Shown: positions 1 through 6,210, counted from the stretch's first letter. The stretch: 6,442 nucleotides of DNA from CAG-791 sp963655255 (GCA_963655255.1 CAVKEB010000073.1:1-6442); one strand, 5' to 3'. Translations and numbers: made by a program. Notes: generated by a model from the letters alone, not told the origin.

Positions 1-1
1 T

Positions 2-51
2 CAGCACCGATGCTGCTGTTTGAAAGTGACATATCGATGTCACTTTCAAAC
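2..51. repeat. Perfect 15-bp inverted repeat plus adjacent small hairpin
   Basis: Positions 18-32 and 37-51 are exact reverse complements (GTTTGAAAGTGACAT on the plus strand) around a 4-base loop. Next to it, 2-6 (CAGCA) and 11-15 (TGCTG) form a second 5-bp hairpin with a 4-base loop. Bases 70-75 (ATCGGT) could also pair with 6-11 (ACCGAT), enclosing the large hairpin. The element starts about 41 bases after the stop codon of the ABC ATPase gene. There is no run of T on either side, so it is not a standard intrinsic terminator. It could be an mRNA-stabilising or processing hairpin, a protein-binding palindrome, or part of a dispersed repeat. The repeat is certain; its role is unknown. Confidence 0.75.
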
Positions 52-92
52 TTATACTCCAGTTTCTGTATCGGTTCCACGCAGGCGTTTTC

Positions 93-998
93 TCAATCCA
101 GAATGAACTTCCGGATATCGTAGCCCACCACTTCCGTCTCACTGATGAAGATCTCCTCCAGCGTCAGCGGAAGGATCTCGAAGAACACCGTCGAGACGCA
201 CCGGAAACGCTGCTCAATCTCCTCTCTTCCCGCACGGATCGTCAGCGTGCAGAGCCTGCCGCGGTTCTCGCTCGAGAGGATCTCCAGACCGCTGAGCGCC
301 ATCTCCCGGTCCTCCTCGGAAGAAAAGACGCACTGCACCTTCTGGATCGAGGTCTTCATCTCCTCCATGTCCTCAGAGAGAAGAACGCCTCCCTTATGAA
401 GGAGTCCGATGTGGTCGCAGATGTCCTCGATCTCCCGCAGGTTGTGGGAGGAAATCACCGGCGTCAGTCCCCGGTCCTCCATGTCCTTGGCGAACAGACT
501 CTTCACCGCCTGCCGCATCACGGGATCCAGCCCGTCGAAGGTCTCATCGCAGAACATGTATTTTGTCCCGGAGCAGAGGCCCAGAATCAGGGAAAGCTGC
601 TTCTTCATTCCTTTGGAAAATGCGGAAATTCTCCGGTCCGGATCCAGGCCGAAGTCCTTCATCATTTTGCCGAAGCGGTACTCCGAATAATCCGGATACA
701 TCTCCGCGTAATACCGGCTCATCTCCTGTCCGGTCGCATTCGGGAAGAAGTAAAAGTCATTCGGAATAAAGAAAATGTTCCGCTTCAATACCGCATTGTC
801 ATAGACGGGCTCCCGGTCAATGCAGATCGTCCCTTCGTCCTGCCGCATAACTCCCGCCAGCATCCGAAGGAGCGTGCTCTTTCCCGCCCCGTTGGTTCCC
901 AGAAGGCCGAAGACCTCCTTGTCCTTCATCGTAATGGACACATGGTTCACTGCCATGCAGTCCTCAAACGATTTTGTCAGATTTATCGTCTCGATCAT
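93..998 (-). CDS. ABC transporter ATP-binding protein (YtrB/BcrA-like)
   Basis: This is the cytoplasmic ATPase subunit of an ABC transporter, 301 residues long. Visible motifs are Walker A GTNGAGKST (34-42), signature FSKGMKKQ (127-134), Walker B YMFCDE (147-152), D-loop GLDP (156-159) and switch His185 in ISSHN. The segment after about residue 205 is the accessory C-terminal domain common in exporter-type ATPases of this kind. Two features are unusual: the Q-loop position reads IPND (Asn80 where Gln is normal), and the usual DEPT after Walker B is DETFDGLDP. The ATG at 998 overlaps the stop of the repressor gene by four bases (ATGA), implying translational coupling; a GGTGG lies nine bases upstream. 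Known relatives work with a separate membrane permease, usually the next gene, which is not visible here. Substrate is unknown; related systems respond to cell-envelope stress or peptide antibiotics. The ATPase assignment is firm. Confidence 0.95.
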   Translation of the reverse strand: MIETINLTKSFEDCMAVNHVSITMKDKEVFGLLGTNGAGKSTLLRMLAGVMRQDEGTICIDREPVYDNAVLKRNIFFIPNDFYFFPNATGQEMSRYYAEMYPDYSEYRFGKMMKDFGLDPDRRISAFSKGMKKQLSLILGLCSGTKYMFCDETFDGLDPVMRQAVKSLFAKDMEDRGLTPVISSHNLREIEDICDHIGLLHKGGVLLSEDMEEMKTSIQKVQCVFSSEEDREMALSGLEILSSENRGRLCTLTIRAGREEIEQRFRCVSTVFFEILPLTLEEIFISETEVVGYDIRKFILD

Positions 999-1357
999 AT
1001 CGCTGTTCCACCCGCTTTCCTGATGAGTTCTGCCCGGTCAAGCCCCAGTTCGTCCGCTTCCTTCAAAAGCGCCGCGAGACGTTCCGCGAGCTCTTGTTCC
1101 TTGTTCTTCATGAGCTCTTCTCCGCCGCTGACGTAATTGCCCTTCCCCTTGACGGTGTAGAGAAACCCCTGCCGTTCGAGCTCCGCGTAGGCCTTCTGCA
1201 CCGTGTTCGGGTTGGTGGACAGCTCCATGGCGAGCTGCCGGACGGACGGCATCTGTTCTCCGGGCTCCAGGACTCCTTTCAGAATCAATATTTTATATCG
1301 TTCCGAGATCTGTTCGTAAATCGGTCTCGAATCCCGATAGTCGATCAAATCCATCAT
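995..1357 (-). CDS. GntR-family transcriptional repressor, YtrA subfamily
   Basis: This is a 120-residue DNA-binding regulator. Residues 10-78 form the GntR winged helix-turn-helix: RPIYEQI at 11-17, the PSVRQLAMEL recognition region at 37-46, NPNTVQKAYAELERQGFL at 49-66 and the wing TVKGKGNYV at 68-76. Only about 40 residues follow, mostly helical and charged, which is the short dimerisation tail of the YtrA subfamily; there is no ligand domain of FadR or HutC size. YtrA-type proteins usually repress their own operon, which encodes an ABC transporter, and the ATPase gene here overlaps this one by four bases. A matching operator lies upstream at 1386-1412. The gene starts with two ATG codons. 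The AAGGAG box is three bases from the first (1357) and six from the second (1354), so initiation at 1354 is equally plausible and changes only one Met. Confidence 0.94.
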   Translation of the reverse strand: MMDLIDYRDSRPIYEQISERYKILILKGVLEPGEQMPSVRQLAMELSTNPNTVQKAYAELERQGFLYTVKGKGNYVSGGEELMKNKEQELAERLAALLKEADELGLDRAELIRKAGGTAI

Positions 1358-1370
1358 CCTCTCCTTCCTG
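1358..1370 (-). promoter_or_regulatory. Ribosome binding site of the GntR gene
   Basis: On the minus strand the bases before the start read CAGGAAGGAGAGG. The AAGGAG core is three bases from the first ATG and six from the second. Normal spacing favours the second ATG (1354), so the first Met may not be used. Confidence 0.7.
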
Positions 1371-1385
1371 AACAGTTTCCGTATC

Positions 1386-1412
1386 TACTGTATTAGTTGT
1401 GATGGTACAGTA
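1386..1412. promoter_or_regulatory. Putative YtrA-type operator (7-bp inverted repeat, 13-bp spacer)
   Basis: TACTGTA at 1386-1392 and TACAGTA at 1406-1412 are exact reverse complements separated by 13 bases. From memory, YtrA operators in Bacillus subtilis have been described as AGTGTA-N13-TACACT, so both the spacer length and the GTA/TAC core agree. The site covers the -10 element and most of the spacer of the predicted promoter of the repressor gene, so binding would block RNA polymerase. Autorepression of the repressor and ABC ATPase genes is inferred from this layout. Confidence 0.65.
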
Positions 1413-1419
1413 AATGTAA
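1390..1419 (-). promoter_or_regulatory. Predicted sigma-A-type promoter of the GntR-ABC operon
   Basis: On the minus strand a -35-like TTACAT (1414-1419) is followed after 18 bases by a -10-like TAATAC (1390-1395). An alternative pairing in the same stretch is TTTACT with TACAGT at 16 bases. Both overlap the inverted repeat at 1386-1412. Start of transcription would fall near 1383, giving a leader of roughly 25 bases with a strong ribosome binding site. Confidence 0.5.
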
Positions 1420-1423
1420 CACA

Positions 1424-1461
1424 AACGCCGGGGCTCTGTAAACCCCGGCGTTCTTTTCTTT
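1424..1461. terminator. Intrinsic terminator between the two operons
   Basis: A 10-bp perfect stem, AACGCCGGGG (1424-1433) and CCCCGGCGTT (1443-1452), encloses a 9-base loop. On the plus strand it is followed by TTCTTTTCTTTC. On the minus strand the run after the stem is less pure (TTTGTGTTAC). All genes here are on the minus strand, so its expected job is to end the transcript of the binding protein and kinase genes, about 140 bases after the kinase stop. The A-rich and T-rich flanks suggest it works in both directions, with the better T-run on the plus side. Confidence 0.75.
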
Positions 1462-1589
1462 CAGCTTTCTTTCAGAACATTTCCCATGCCGGTCCCTTCA
1501 CGCGATTCTCCTTCAGGGAGGTTCCGGTATTTCCGACCGCCTGCGCTGTCCGGGATGGGATCCTGCCACGCTAACGATCCTCCGGCATC

Positions 1590-4232
1590 TTATTCACCGC
1601 TGCCATCTTGAGACGAACTGCCCCCCCCCACAGCATTTCCGACCTTCAGCCCTCTTAAGGTTCTCTCCAGCACGGCAACATCAAGCGGCTTCGCCACATG
1701 AGCATCCATGCCTGCGTCAAGGCACTGCTGGATGTCTTCCGTAAAGGCATTTGCGGTCATGGCAATAATGGGAATGGTCCTGCCCAGCGGATTCTCTCCG
1801 CCACGGAGGACTCTGGCTGCCTCCAGTCCGTTCATCACCGGCATCTGTACATCCATGAGGATTGCATCATAGTCGCCGGGTCTGACGCTCTCAAACGCCT
1901 TCACCAGTTCCCTGCCGTTGGGATAGATCACACAGCTTGCGCCGTTCATGCCCAGAATTGCCTCCAAAATCTCGGCGTTCAGGTCATTGTCCTCCGCGCA
2001 GAGGAAATGCAGGCCATTCAGAACCGAACGCTTCTCATCCGCACTGGTATCGGCACTCCGGATCCGTTCAATCGTCCGCAGAAGATTGGAGAGGAAGAAC
2101 GGCCGCGGAATCAGCCCGTCGGCGCCGATTTCGGACACCGTCTCTCCGATTTGTTCCGGAGTGACGTAGTCCACAAAGAAAATGAAAATGGCGTCTCCGG
2201 CGGCCCGGCGCAGCATCGCCACCTTTTCTGGCAGTCCCTCGTCGGAAAGATGTCCTCCCACAAGGACAATATCCATTTTCTGCGTTTCCATCAGCTTCGC
2301 GGCTTCTTCCTTCGTGGAAACCGTGTAGAACCTCACATTGACTTCCCGCATGGAAGCCGCCATGTTATTCCGCAGTACATCGTCGTCGGAGATCAGCAGC
2401 GCTGCCCCCAGATCGGTCGTCATATCCGCGTTGCGGTCAATGGGGAAGGTCAGCATCACCTCAAAACAGCTTCCCTTTCCCTCTTCACTCTGAACGGTGA
2501 TGGTTCCGCCCATCAGATCCACAATGTTCTTCGTGATCGCCATGCCAAGGCCCGTACCCTGCACCTTGTTCGTCATGGAGTTCTCCGCGCGGGTGAAGGG
2601 CTCGAATATGTGCGTCACGAACTCCGGCGACATCCCGTAGCCGTTATCTTTCACCGTGATGCGGAAGGCGGCGTGTTCGGGAATGCTGCAGGGCACTTCC
2701 GCCAGATCAAAGTCAATCCGGCCGCCGTAAGGAGTGTACTTCACGGCATTGGACAACAGGTTCAGGAAGATCTGCCGCAGTCGGATCGGATCGCCGATCA
2801 GGTATTCGTGCGCCACGGTGTGGGCGCGGATATGGAAGGTCTGGCCGCGTTCATTCGTCTGCGCCCGGATAATGCTGTCCACCTGTCCGACCTGTTCCGC
2901 CAGGCTGATGGAATCCTGATTGAGCGTAACCTCGCTGGACTCAATCTTGCTCATGTCCAGAATGTCGTTAATGAGACTGAGCAGATGGCGGCTCGACATC
3001 CGCACCTTCTCAATGTAGGTATGCATCTTGTCCGAGGTGTCCGTCTCATGCGCCATCAGATTGGTAATCCCCACGATAGCGTTCATCGGCGTCCGGATGT
3101 CATGAGACATGTTGGAGAGGAATTCACTCTTGGCCTTCGTGGCTTTCTCCGCCACTCGGACCGCTTCCTTCAGCTCTCCGTTCATGCGTTCCAGCTGGGC
3201 ATTGTTCTGCCGCTCCGCCTGAAGGGCCTGCCTCTGCTTGAACCGCAGAATCAGGAACAGCACCATGGAAAATGCTGCAAGCATGACGACAGCAAAGACC
3301 ATGATGAGCTTCACCGTCGTGTTGACCATGGTGACGACATCGGTTGCCACATAGGACGACGGAACCAGAAACAGCAGGATCCACTCGGCGTGATCCATCT
3401 GATACATGGCGTAGTAATATTCTTCTCCATCCAGAACGGCATTGGCATAGCCGTATCCTGTACTGTCCAGCTCTTTCTTGGCTTCGCTGAAGGAGTTCCC
3501 GTGCAGATACTCCATCTGCTCCAGAGTCGCGTAGGCATTGTATCCCTGCAGCAGGTTGCTGCTGCTGCTGCGGAAGAGGCGCATTCCCTGTTTGTCCAGA
3601 ACGTACACGCTGTTGCTGTTGTCGTATGCCTTACAGGTGAAATACGGATTCAGCTGCTCCATTTCCTGCGAGATACCGTAATAAATCAGATGAACCGTCC
3701 GGTCTCCGCTCTGAATGGTGACCGGCTCCTCCAGACGCTGGAGAAAGTTCATATAGGTCTCATTGCTGGTCATCGGTTTGGACACGAAACTGATGAGTTC
3801 CGGCTCCGCCGCCAGAAGGTTCATTTCCGATAAAGTTCCCTGCCATCCCTCTTCCGTAAGATACCGTCCCAGGTCGTCCACCGCAATGAGGTGCGCTCCC
3901 CTCTCGTCCAGCTTGTTCAGTGCCGCCTGCTTTTTCATAAAGATCAGCAGCGTCTCATCATCCGCGGGCTTTCCGGTTTCCAGATAGCTGCAAAAGGTAT
4001 CCGTGCGTTCCCACTGGGTCTGCACAACATCCTCCAGACCGGAGAAAAGCTGCGTGGTCACTTCCTCCATCTGGGACAGCCGCTCCCGGTAGAGAATGCC
4101 GTCCATATAGGAATTGTAAAAGCGAAGAAACACAGCCACGCCAATTGCGACGACAACTACGAACACTGCGACAATAAAAAGCAGGGTTCTTCTCTCTGTC
4201 TGATCCGTTTTGCGGCTTTCTGCCTCGTGCAT
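1590..4232 (-). CDS. Hybrid sensor histidine kinase with two receiver domains
   Basis: This 880-residue membrane kinase is the second gene of its operon. Domains in order are: membrane helix at about 17-36; extracellular region 38-305, probably double Cache (SVYVLDKQGMRLF at 208-220); membrane helix 309-331; linker coiled coil 333-366; HisKA with phospho-acceptor His377 (MSHDIRTPMNA); HATPase_c with N-box NLLSNAVKYT (491-500), DNGYGM (529-534), IFEPF (542-546) and GTGLGM (559-564); receiver 1 at about 609-722; receiver 2 at about 741-860 with Glu747/Asp748, acceptor Asp794, Thr826 and Lys848. Receiver 1 has Gly659, Val687 and Arg710 at the key positions and cannot be phosphorylated in the usual way. 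No HPt or output domain follows, so phosphate must pass to a separate HPt protein. The preceding gene encodes a surface binding protein, its likely ligand-presenting partner. The tail (GGGSSSQDGSGE) is encoded across a run of nine G. Confidence 0.95.
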   Translation of the reverse strand: MHEAESRKTDQTERRTLLFIVAVFVVVVAIGVAVFLRFYNSYMDGILYRERLSQMEEVTTQLFSGLEDVVQTQWERTDTFCSYLETGKPADDETLLIFMKKQAALNKLDERGAHLIAVDDLGRYLTEEGWQGTLSEMNLLAAEPELISFVSKPMTSNETYMNFLQRLEEPVTIQSGDRTVHLIYYGISQEMEQLNPYFTCKAYDNSNSVYVLDKQGMRLFRSSSSNLLQGYNAYATLEQMEYLHGNSFSEAKKELDSTGYGYANAVLDGEEYYYAMYQMDHAEWILLFLVPSSYVATDVVTMVNTTVKLIMVFAVVMLAAFSMVLFLILRFKQRQALQAERQNNAQLERMNGELKEAVRVAEKATKAKSEFLSNMSHDIRTPMNAIVGITNLMAHETDTSDKMHTYIEKVRMSSRHLLSLINDILDMSKIESSEVTLNQDSISLAEQVGQVDSIIRAQTNERGQTFHIRAHTVAHEYLIGDPIRLRQIFLNLLSNAVKYTPYGGRIDFDLAEVPCSIPEHAAFRITVKDNGYGMSPEFVTHIFEPFTRAENSMTNKVQGTGLGMAITKNIVDLMGGTITVQSEEGKGSCFEVMLTFPIDRNADMTTDLGAALLISDDDVLRNNMAASMREVNVRFYTVSTKEEAAKLMETQKMDIVLVGGHLSDEGLPEKVAMLRRAAGDAIFIFFVDYVTPEQIGETVSEIGADGLIPRPFFLSNLLRTIERIRSADTSADEKRSVLNGLHFLCAEDNDLNAEILEAILGMNGASCVIYPNGRELVKAFESVRPGDYDAILMDVQMPVMNGLEAARVLRGGENPLGRTIPIIAMTANAFTEDIQQCLDAGMDAHVAKPLDVAVLERTLRGLKVGNAVGGGSSSQDGSGE
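1621..1629. repeat. Homopolymer of nine C (nine G on the coding strand)
   Basis: Nine consecutive C lie inside the last 20 codons of the kinase gene, encoding part of the VGGG tail after receiver 2. Loss of one base would replace the last 12 residues with a somewhat longer tail ending at the stop at 1571-1573; gain of one would end the protein slightly earlier. Neither change reaches the receiver fold. It may be a slippage site or a sequencing weak spot. Confidence 0.8.
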
Positions 4233-4248
4233 ATCCTTTACTCCCAGA
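4233..4248 (-). promoter_or_regulatory. Kinase ribosome binding site inside the end of the upstream gene
   Basis: The stop codon of the binding-protein gene (4238-4240) and the kinase ATG (4230-4232) are separated by five bases. The best Shine-Dalgarno match, GGAG, covers the last Glu codon of the upstream gene, nine bases before the ATG, with AAAGG closer in. Ribosomes finishing the first gene would expose or reinitiate at this site, so the two proteins are probably made in linked amounts. Confidence 0.6.
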
Positions 4249-6076
4249 TAAGATTGTCTTTGGAAAGAGTTTCAAACTGGCTGAGATACTCTTTCATCGC
4301 ATCAAGGCCCAGAATGCCGGTGTCGGTCAGGTTCCCCTCTGCAGCAACCTCATCCGTCACGCCGCAGACCGCCACGGTATAGGTGGCATCATCCTCCAGC
4401 TTCATGCCCTCCGGTGTCACCATCTGATAGGGGAACGTCAGCCCCTCTCTCTCATAGCCCGTCTCCGCCAGTTCCCGGATGCGTCTGCCGCTCAGGGTAA
4501 CTGTTTCAATATTGCCGCGCCAGCCAGTGGGCAGGATTGCAACGATCTCCTGATCCTTGATCGGCATGGGGAACATCTCGCCGCTGACACCATCCGCGTT
4601 CAGTCCGCCGTAGCCGCTGTCCGTCTTGTACCACTGATTCTCGGAAACAAGCGCCAGATCCGCGCCGCTTGCCTTGCCAAAGCAGATGCCCACCAGTCTT
4701 GCGCAGTCATCGGTATCCAGCTTCTCCGTCGCAGTGGTGAACGTAATGGAATCATCATCAAACAAAAGGTGCTGGCTGTCATCCACTGCCCCGGCCAGAT
4801 CGTCCAGCGTCAGTTCGCCACGGATGTACTCCAGCATCGCCTCGCCAACGGGAACAATCGCATTGTCCCACCCCGCATAGATAAAAGGAGCCGTCATTCC
4901 CGCATTCAGTTCATCCTCGATCTGCTTATAATAGTTCGATTCCGGGATGGTATAGTCCTGCAGCGGCAGCAATACAGTGTTCTCCGTGCCGGTCGTCAGC
5001 GCCTGCATTCCCTCCAGCGTGGACATGACCTCCATCACATGAACGGCATCCTCCAGCTTCTGCTCATTTCCCTCTTCTTCAAGCTGTTTGTTCAGGCCAA
5101 CATAGCGGGAAACGTTCAGAATATACGAATTCTGCGTGCCGTCCTCCGACAGATAGGGCATCAGGCCGAATTCATCCTCACTTTCCTCTTTGGTGATGTT
5201 GTTGGTGCTGCCCAGCAAAAACAGCGTGTTGCCTTCGGCCATCTTCGCCTTCACATCCGCATCGCCCGCCTGGCCGATATTGCTGTCGAGCATTCCGATC
5301 TCTTTCCATTTCTCCAGCGTGGACAGAGCTTCCATCATCGCAGGCGTATCCTTCACGGTCGCCGTTCCGTTCAGGAAATCGTTCTGCCACTTGCGCCCTT
5401 CCAATGTGTTCAGATAAACCGTATCCAGAATGTTGCAGAAATACTGGAAACCATAGCCGGGGAGCACGCCCTGGTTCACTGCCAGGTCGCAGCCGGCTGC
5501 CTTCACCTTGGGTGCAAGCTCTTCCAGCTCGGCAAACGTTGTGGGCAGCGTCCAGCCATGTTCCTCCAGCAGCGTCTTATTGTAGGTGATGCCCACGCAG
5601 TTGTAATAGACAGGCAGCAGGTAGATCGCGCCGTTGTCCGCAACATCCCGCAGTCGTGCCTCGGCATAGTTGTTGGTAAAATCATAGCCGGAGAGATCCA
5701 TCAGGCGGTCGCTGATGTCCTCCTGCCCCGGAGAATACACCGTTGTGACATAAATATCCGGCATATTGCCTGTGGTAAGCTCGTCGCACAGATAGCTCGT
5801 CATATTCGCGCCGCTGTACGGAATGATCTCCAGATTGATTTCCGGATATTTCTCGTTCACCAGATCGGCAAACTGGCTCATTCCCCGAAAAGTGGAAACC
5901 ATCGTGATGGGCTCATGTCCCCCGCTCTCTTCCCTGTCGGCGTCACCGGCCGTATCCTGGCTCGCCGCATCCTGAGCCGCCGTATCCTGGCTGCCTGCAC
6001 TCTGGCCGGCGCAGCCGGTCAGCAGCGAAAGTGCGCAGGCCGCCGCGCAGACAAGACTCCATGCTCTTTTCCTCAT
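4238..6076 (-). CDS. Lipoprotein solute-binding protein fused to a 5'-nucleotidase-type C-terminal domain
   Basis: This 612-residue exported lipoprotein has a basic start (MRKR), a hydrophobic segment and lipobox LTGC with the lipidated Cys22. A flexible Ala/Asp/Gln/Ser linker covers 24-53. Residues about 55-435 resemble family 1 extracellular solute-binding proteins (ITMVSTFRG at 57-65, MPDIYVTT at 105-112, LPVYYNCVGITYNKTLLEEHGW at 154-175, AGWDNAIVPVGEAM near 401-414). Residues about 455-600 resemble the C-terminal domain of 5'-nucleotidases (UshA-like): GADLALVS (471-478), ILPTGWRGNIETVTLSGRRI (514-533) and YTVAVCGV (566-573). The catalytic metallophosphatase domain is absent, so hydrolysis is not expected; binding is. 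The gene is first in an operon with the hybrid kinase, and no permease is nearby, so a sensory role is inferred alongside or instead of uptake. GGGGGA lies nine bases before the ATG. The binding-protein part is firm, the C-terminal domain likely, the ligand unknown. Confidence 0.93.
   Translation of the reverse strand: MRKRAWSLVCAAACALSLLTGCAGQSAGSQDTAAQDAASQDTAGDADREESGGHEPITMVSTFRGMSQFADLVNEKYPEINLEIIPYSGANMTSYLCDELTTGNMPDIYVTTVYSPGQEDISDRLMDLSGYDFTNNYAEARLRDVADNGAIYLLPVYYNCVGITYNKTLLEEHGWTLPTTFAELEELAPKVKAAGCDLAVNQGVLPGYGFQYFCNILDTVYLNTLEGRKWQNDFLNGTATVKDTPAMMEALSTLEKWKEIGMLDSNIGQAGDADVKAKMAEGNTLFLLGSTNNITKEESEDEFGLMPYLSEDGTQNSYILNVSRYVGLNKQLEEEGNEQKLEDAVHVMEVMSTLEGMQALTTGTENTVLLPLQDYTIPESNYYKQIEDELNAGMTAPFIYAGWDNAIVPVGEAMLEYIRGELTLDDLAGAVDDSQHLLFDDDSITFTTATEKLDTDDCARLVGICFGKASGADLALVSENQWYKTDSGYGGLNADGVSGEMFPMPIKDQEIVAILPTGWRGNIETVTLSGRRIRELAETGYEREGLTFPYQMVTPEGMKLEDDATYTVAVCGVTDEVAAEGNLTDTGILGLDAMKEYLSQFETLSKDNLIWE
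5949..5993. repeat. Three imperfect 15-bp tandem repeats in the lipoprotein linker
   Basis: Three consecutive 15-base units start at 5949, 5964 and 5979 (GCCGTATCCTGGCTC, GCCGCATCCTGAGCC, GCCGTATCCTGGCTG). They encode the repeating QDTAA/QDAAS/QDTAG stretch between the lipidated Cys and the binding domain. Because each unit is exactly five codons, copy-number change would lengthen or shorten the tether without a frameshift. Confidence 0.75.
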
Positions 6077-6104
6077 TCCCTTTATTCCCCCGTTTCATCC
6101 AATT

Positions 6105-6118
6105 GGACTGCCCGGTCC
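6105..6118. other. Small hairpin in the leader carrying a copy of the terminator arm
   Basis: GGAC (6105-6108) and GTCC (6115-6118) can form a short stem. The sequence GACTGCC occurs here at 6106-6112 and again at 6157-6163, where it forms an arm of the terminator hairpin. In the minus-strand transcript the downstream copy GGCAGTC could therefore pair with the same terminator arm as the upstream copy. This is suggestive only. Confidence 0.3.
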
Positions 6119-6124
6119 CTATGA

Positions 6125-6162
6125 CAACAGACAAAAAGCAGTCAGCTCCGTATGCCGACTGC
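6125..6162 (-). terminator. Intrinsic terminator in the leader of the binding protein-kinase operon
   Basis: Read on the minus strand, GCAGTCGGC (6154-6162) pairs with GCTGACTGC (6138-6146) over nine base pairs including one G-U pair, with a 7-base loop. TTTTTGTCTGTTG follows at once. The T-run is on the minus strand, in the direction of the operon. It ends about 50 bases before the start codon at 6076 and lies downstream of the best promoter candidate (6211-6241). It could be an attenuator, or the end of a short RNA, or it could terminate upstream transcription if the operon has another promoter. In the last 48 bases before the gene I see no convincing -10 box. Confidence 0.75.
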
Positions 6163-6210
6163 CTCTGCCACAAAATTCTGAATTCTGCTATGTGGTTGTA
6201 AGATCGCCGA

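Noticed and set aside
1..32. Possible start of a downstream permease on the minus strand (ATG at 30-32, reading MSLSNSSIGA to the edge)
   Set aside because: A permease is expected after this ATPase, and the frame is open, but only ten codons are visible, no ribosome binding site sits at a proper distance, and the ATG is inside the perfect hairpin. A TTG in another frame has better spacing to a GGAG. The evidence does not decide.
396..1136. Plus-strand open frame of 246 codons
   Set aside because: It is antisense to the ABC ATPase and repressor genes, and its residues mirror their codons rather than any known family.
3556..3571. GCT trinucleotide run as a notable microsatellite
   Set aside because: It simply encodes four Ser residues in the kinase ectodomain and is too short to stand out.
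1698..3833. Long plus-strand open frame of 711 codons
   Set aside because: It lies wholly opposite the kinase gene, whose domains are unmistakable. The translation is rich in His, Arg and Gln with no recognisable domain, as expected for an antisense shadow.
5949..5993. Tandem repeats as a CRISPR array
   Set aside because: The units are directly adjacent, without spacers, imperfect, and in frame within a coding linker.
4769..6124. Plus-strand open frame of 451 codons
   Set aside because: It is antisense to the binding-protein gene, of shadow-like composition, with no domain that I recognise.
6105..6162. A known riboswitch in the leader
   Set aside because: I could not match any conserved riboswitch core; only the terminator and small hairpins are supported.
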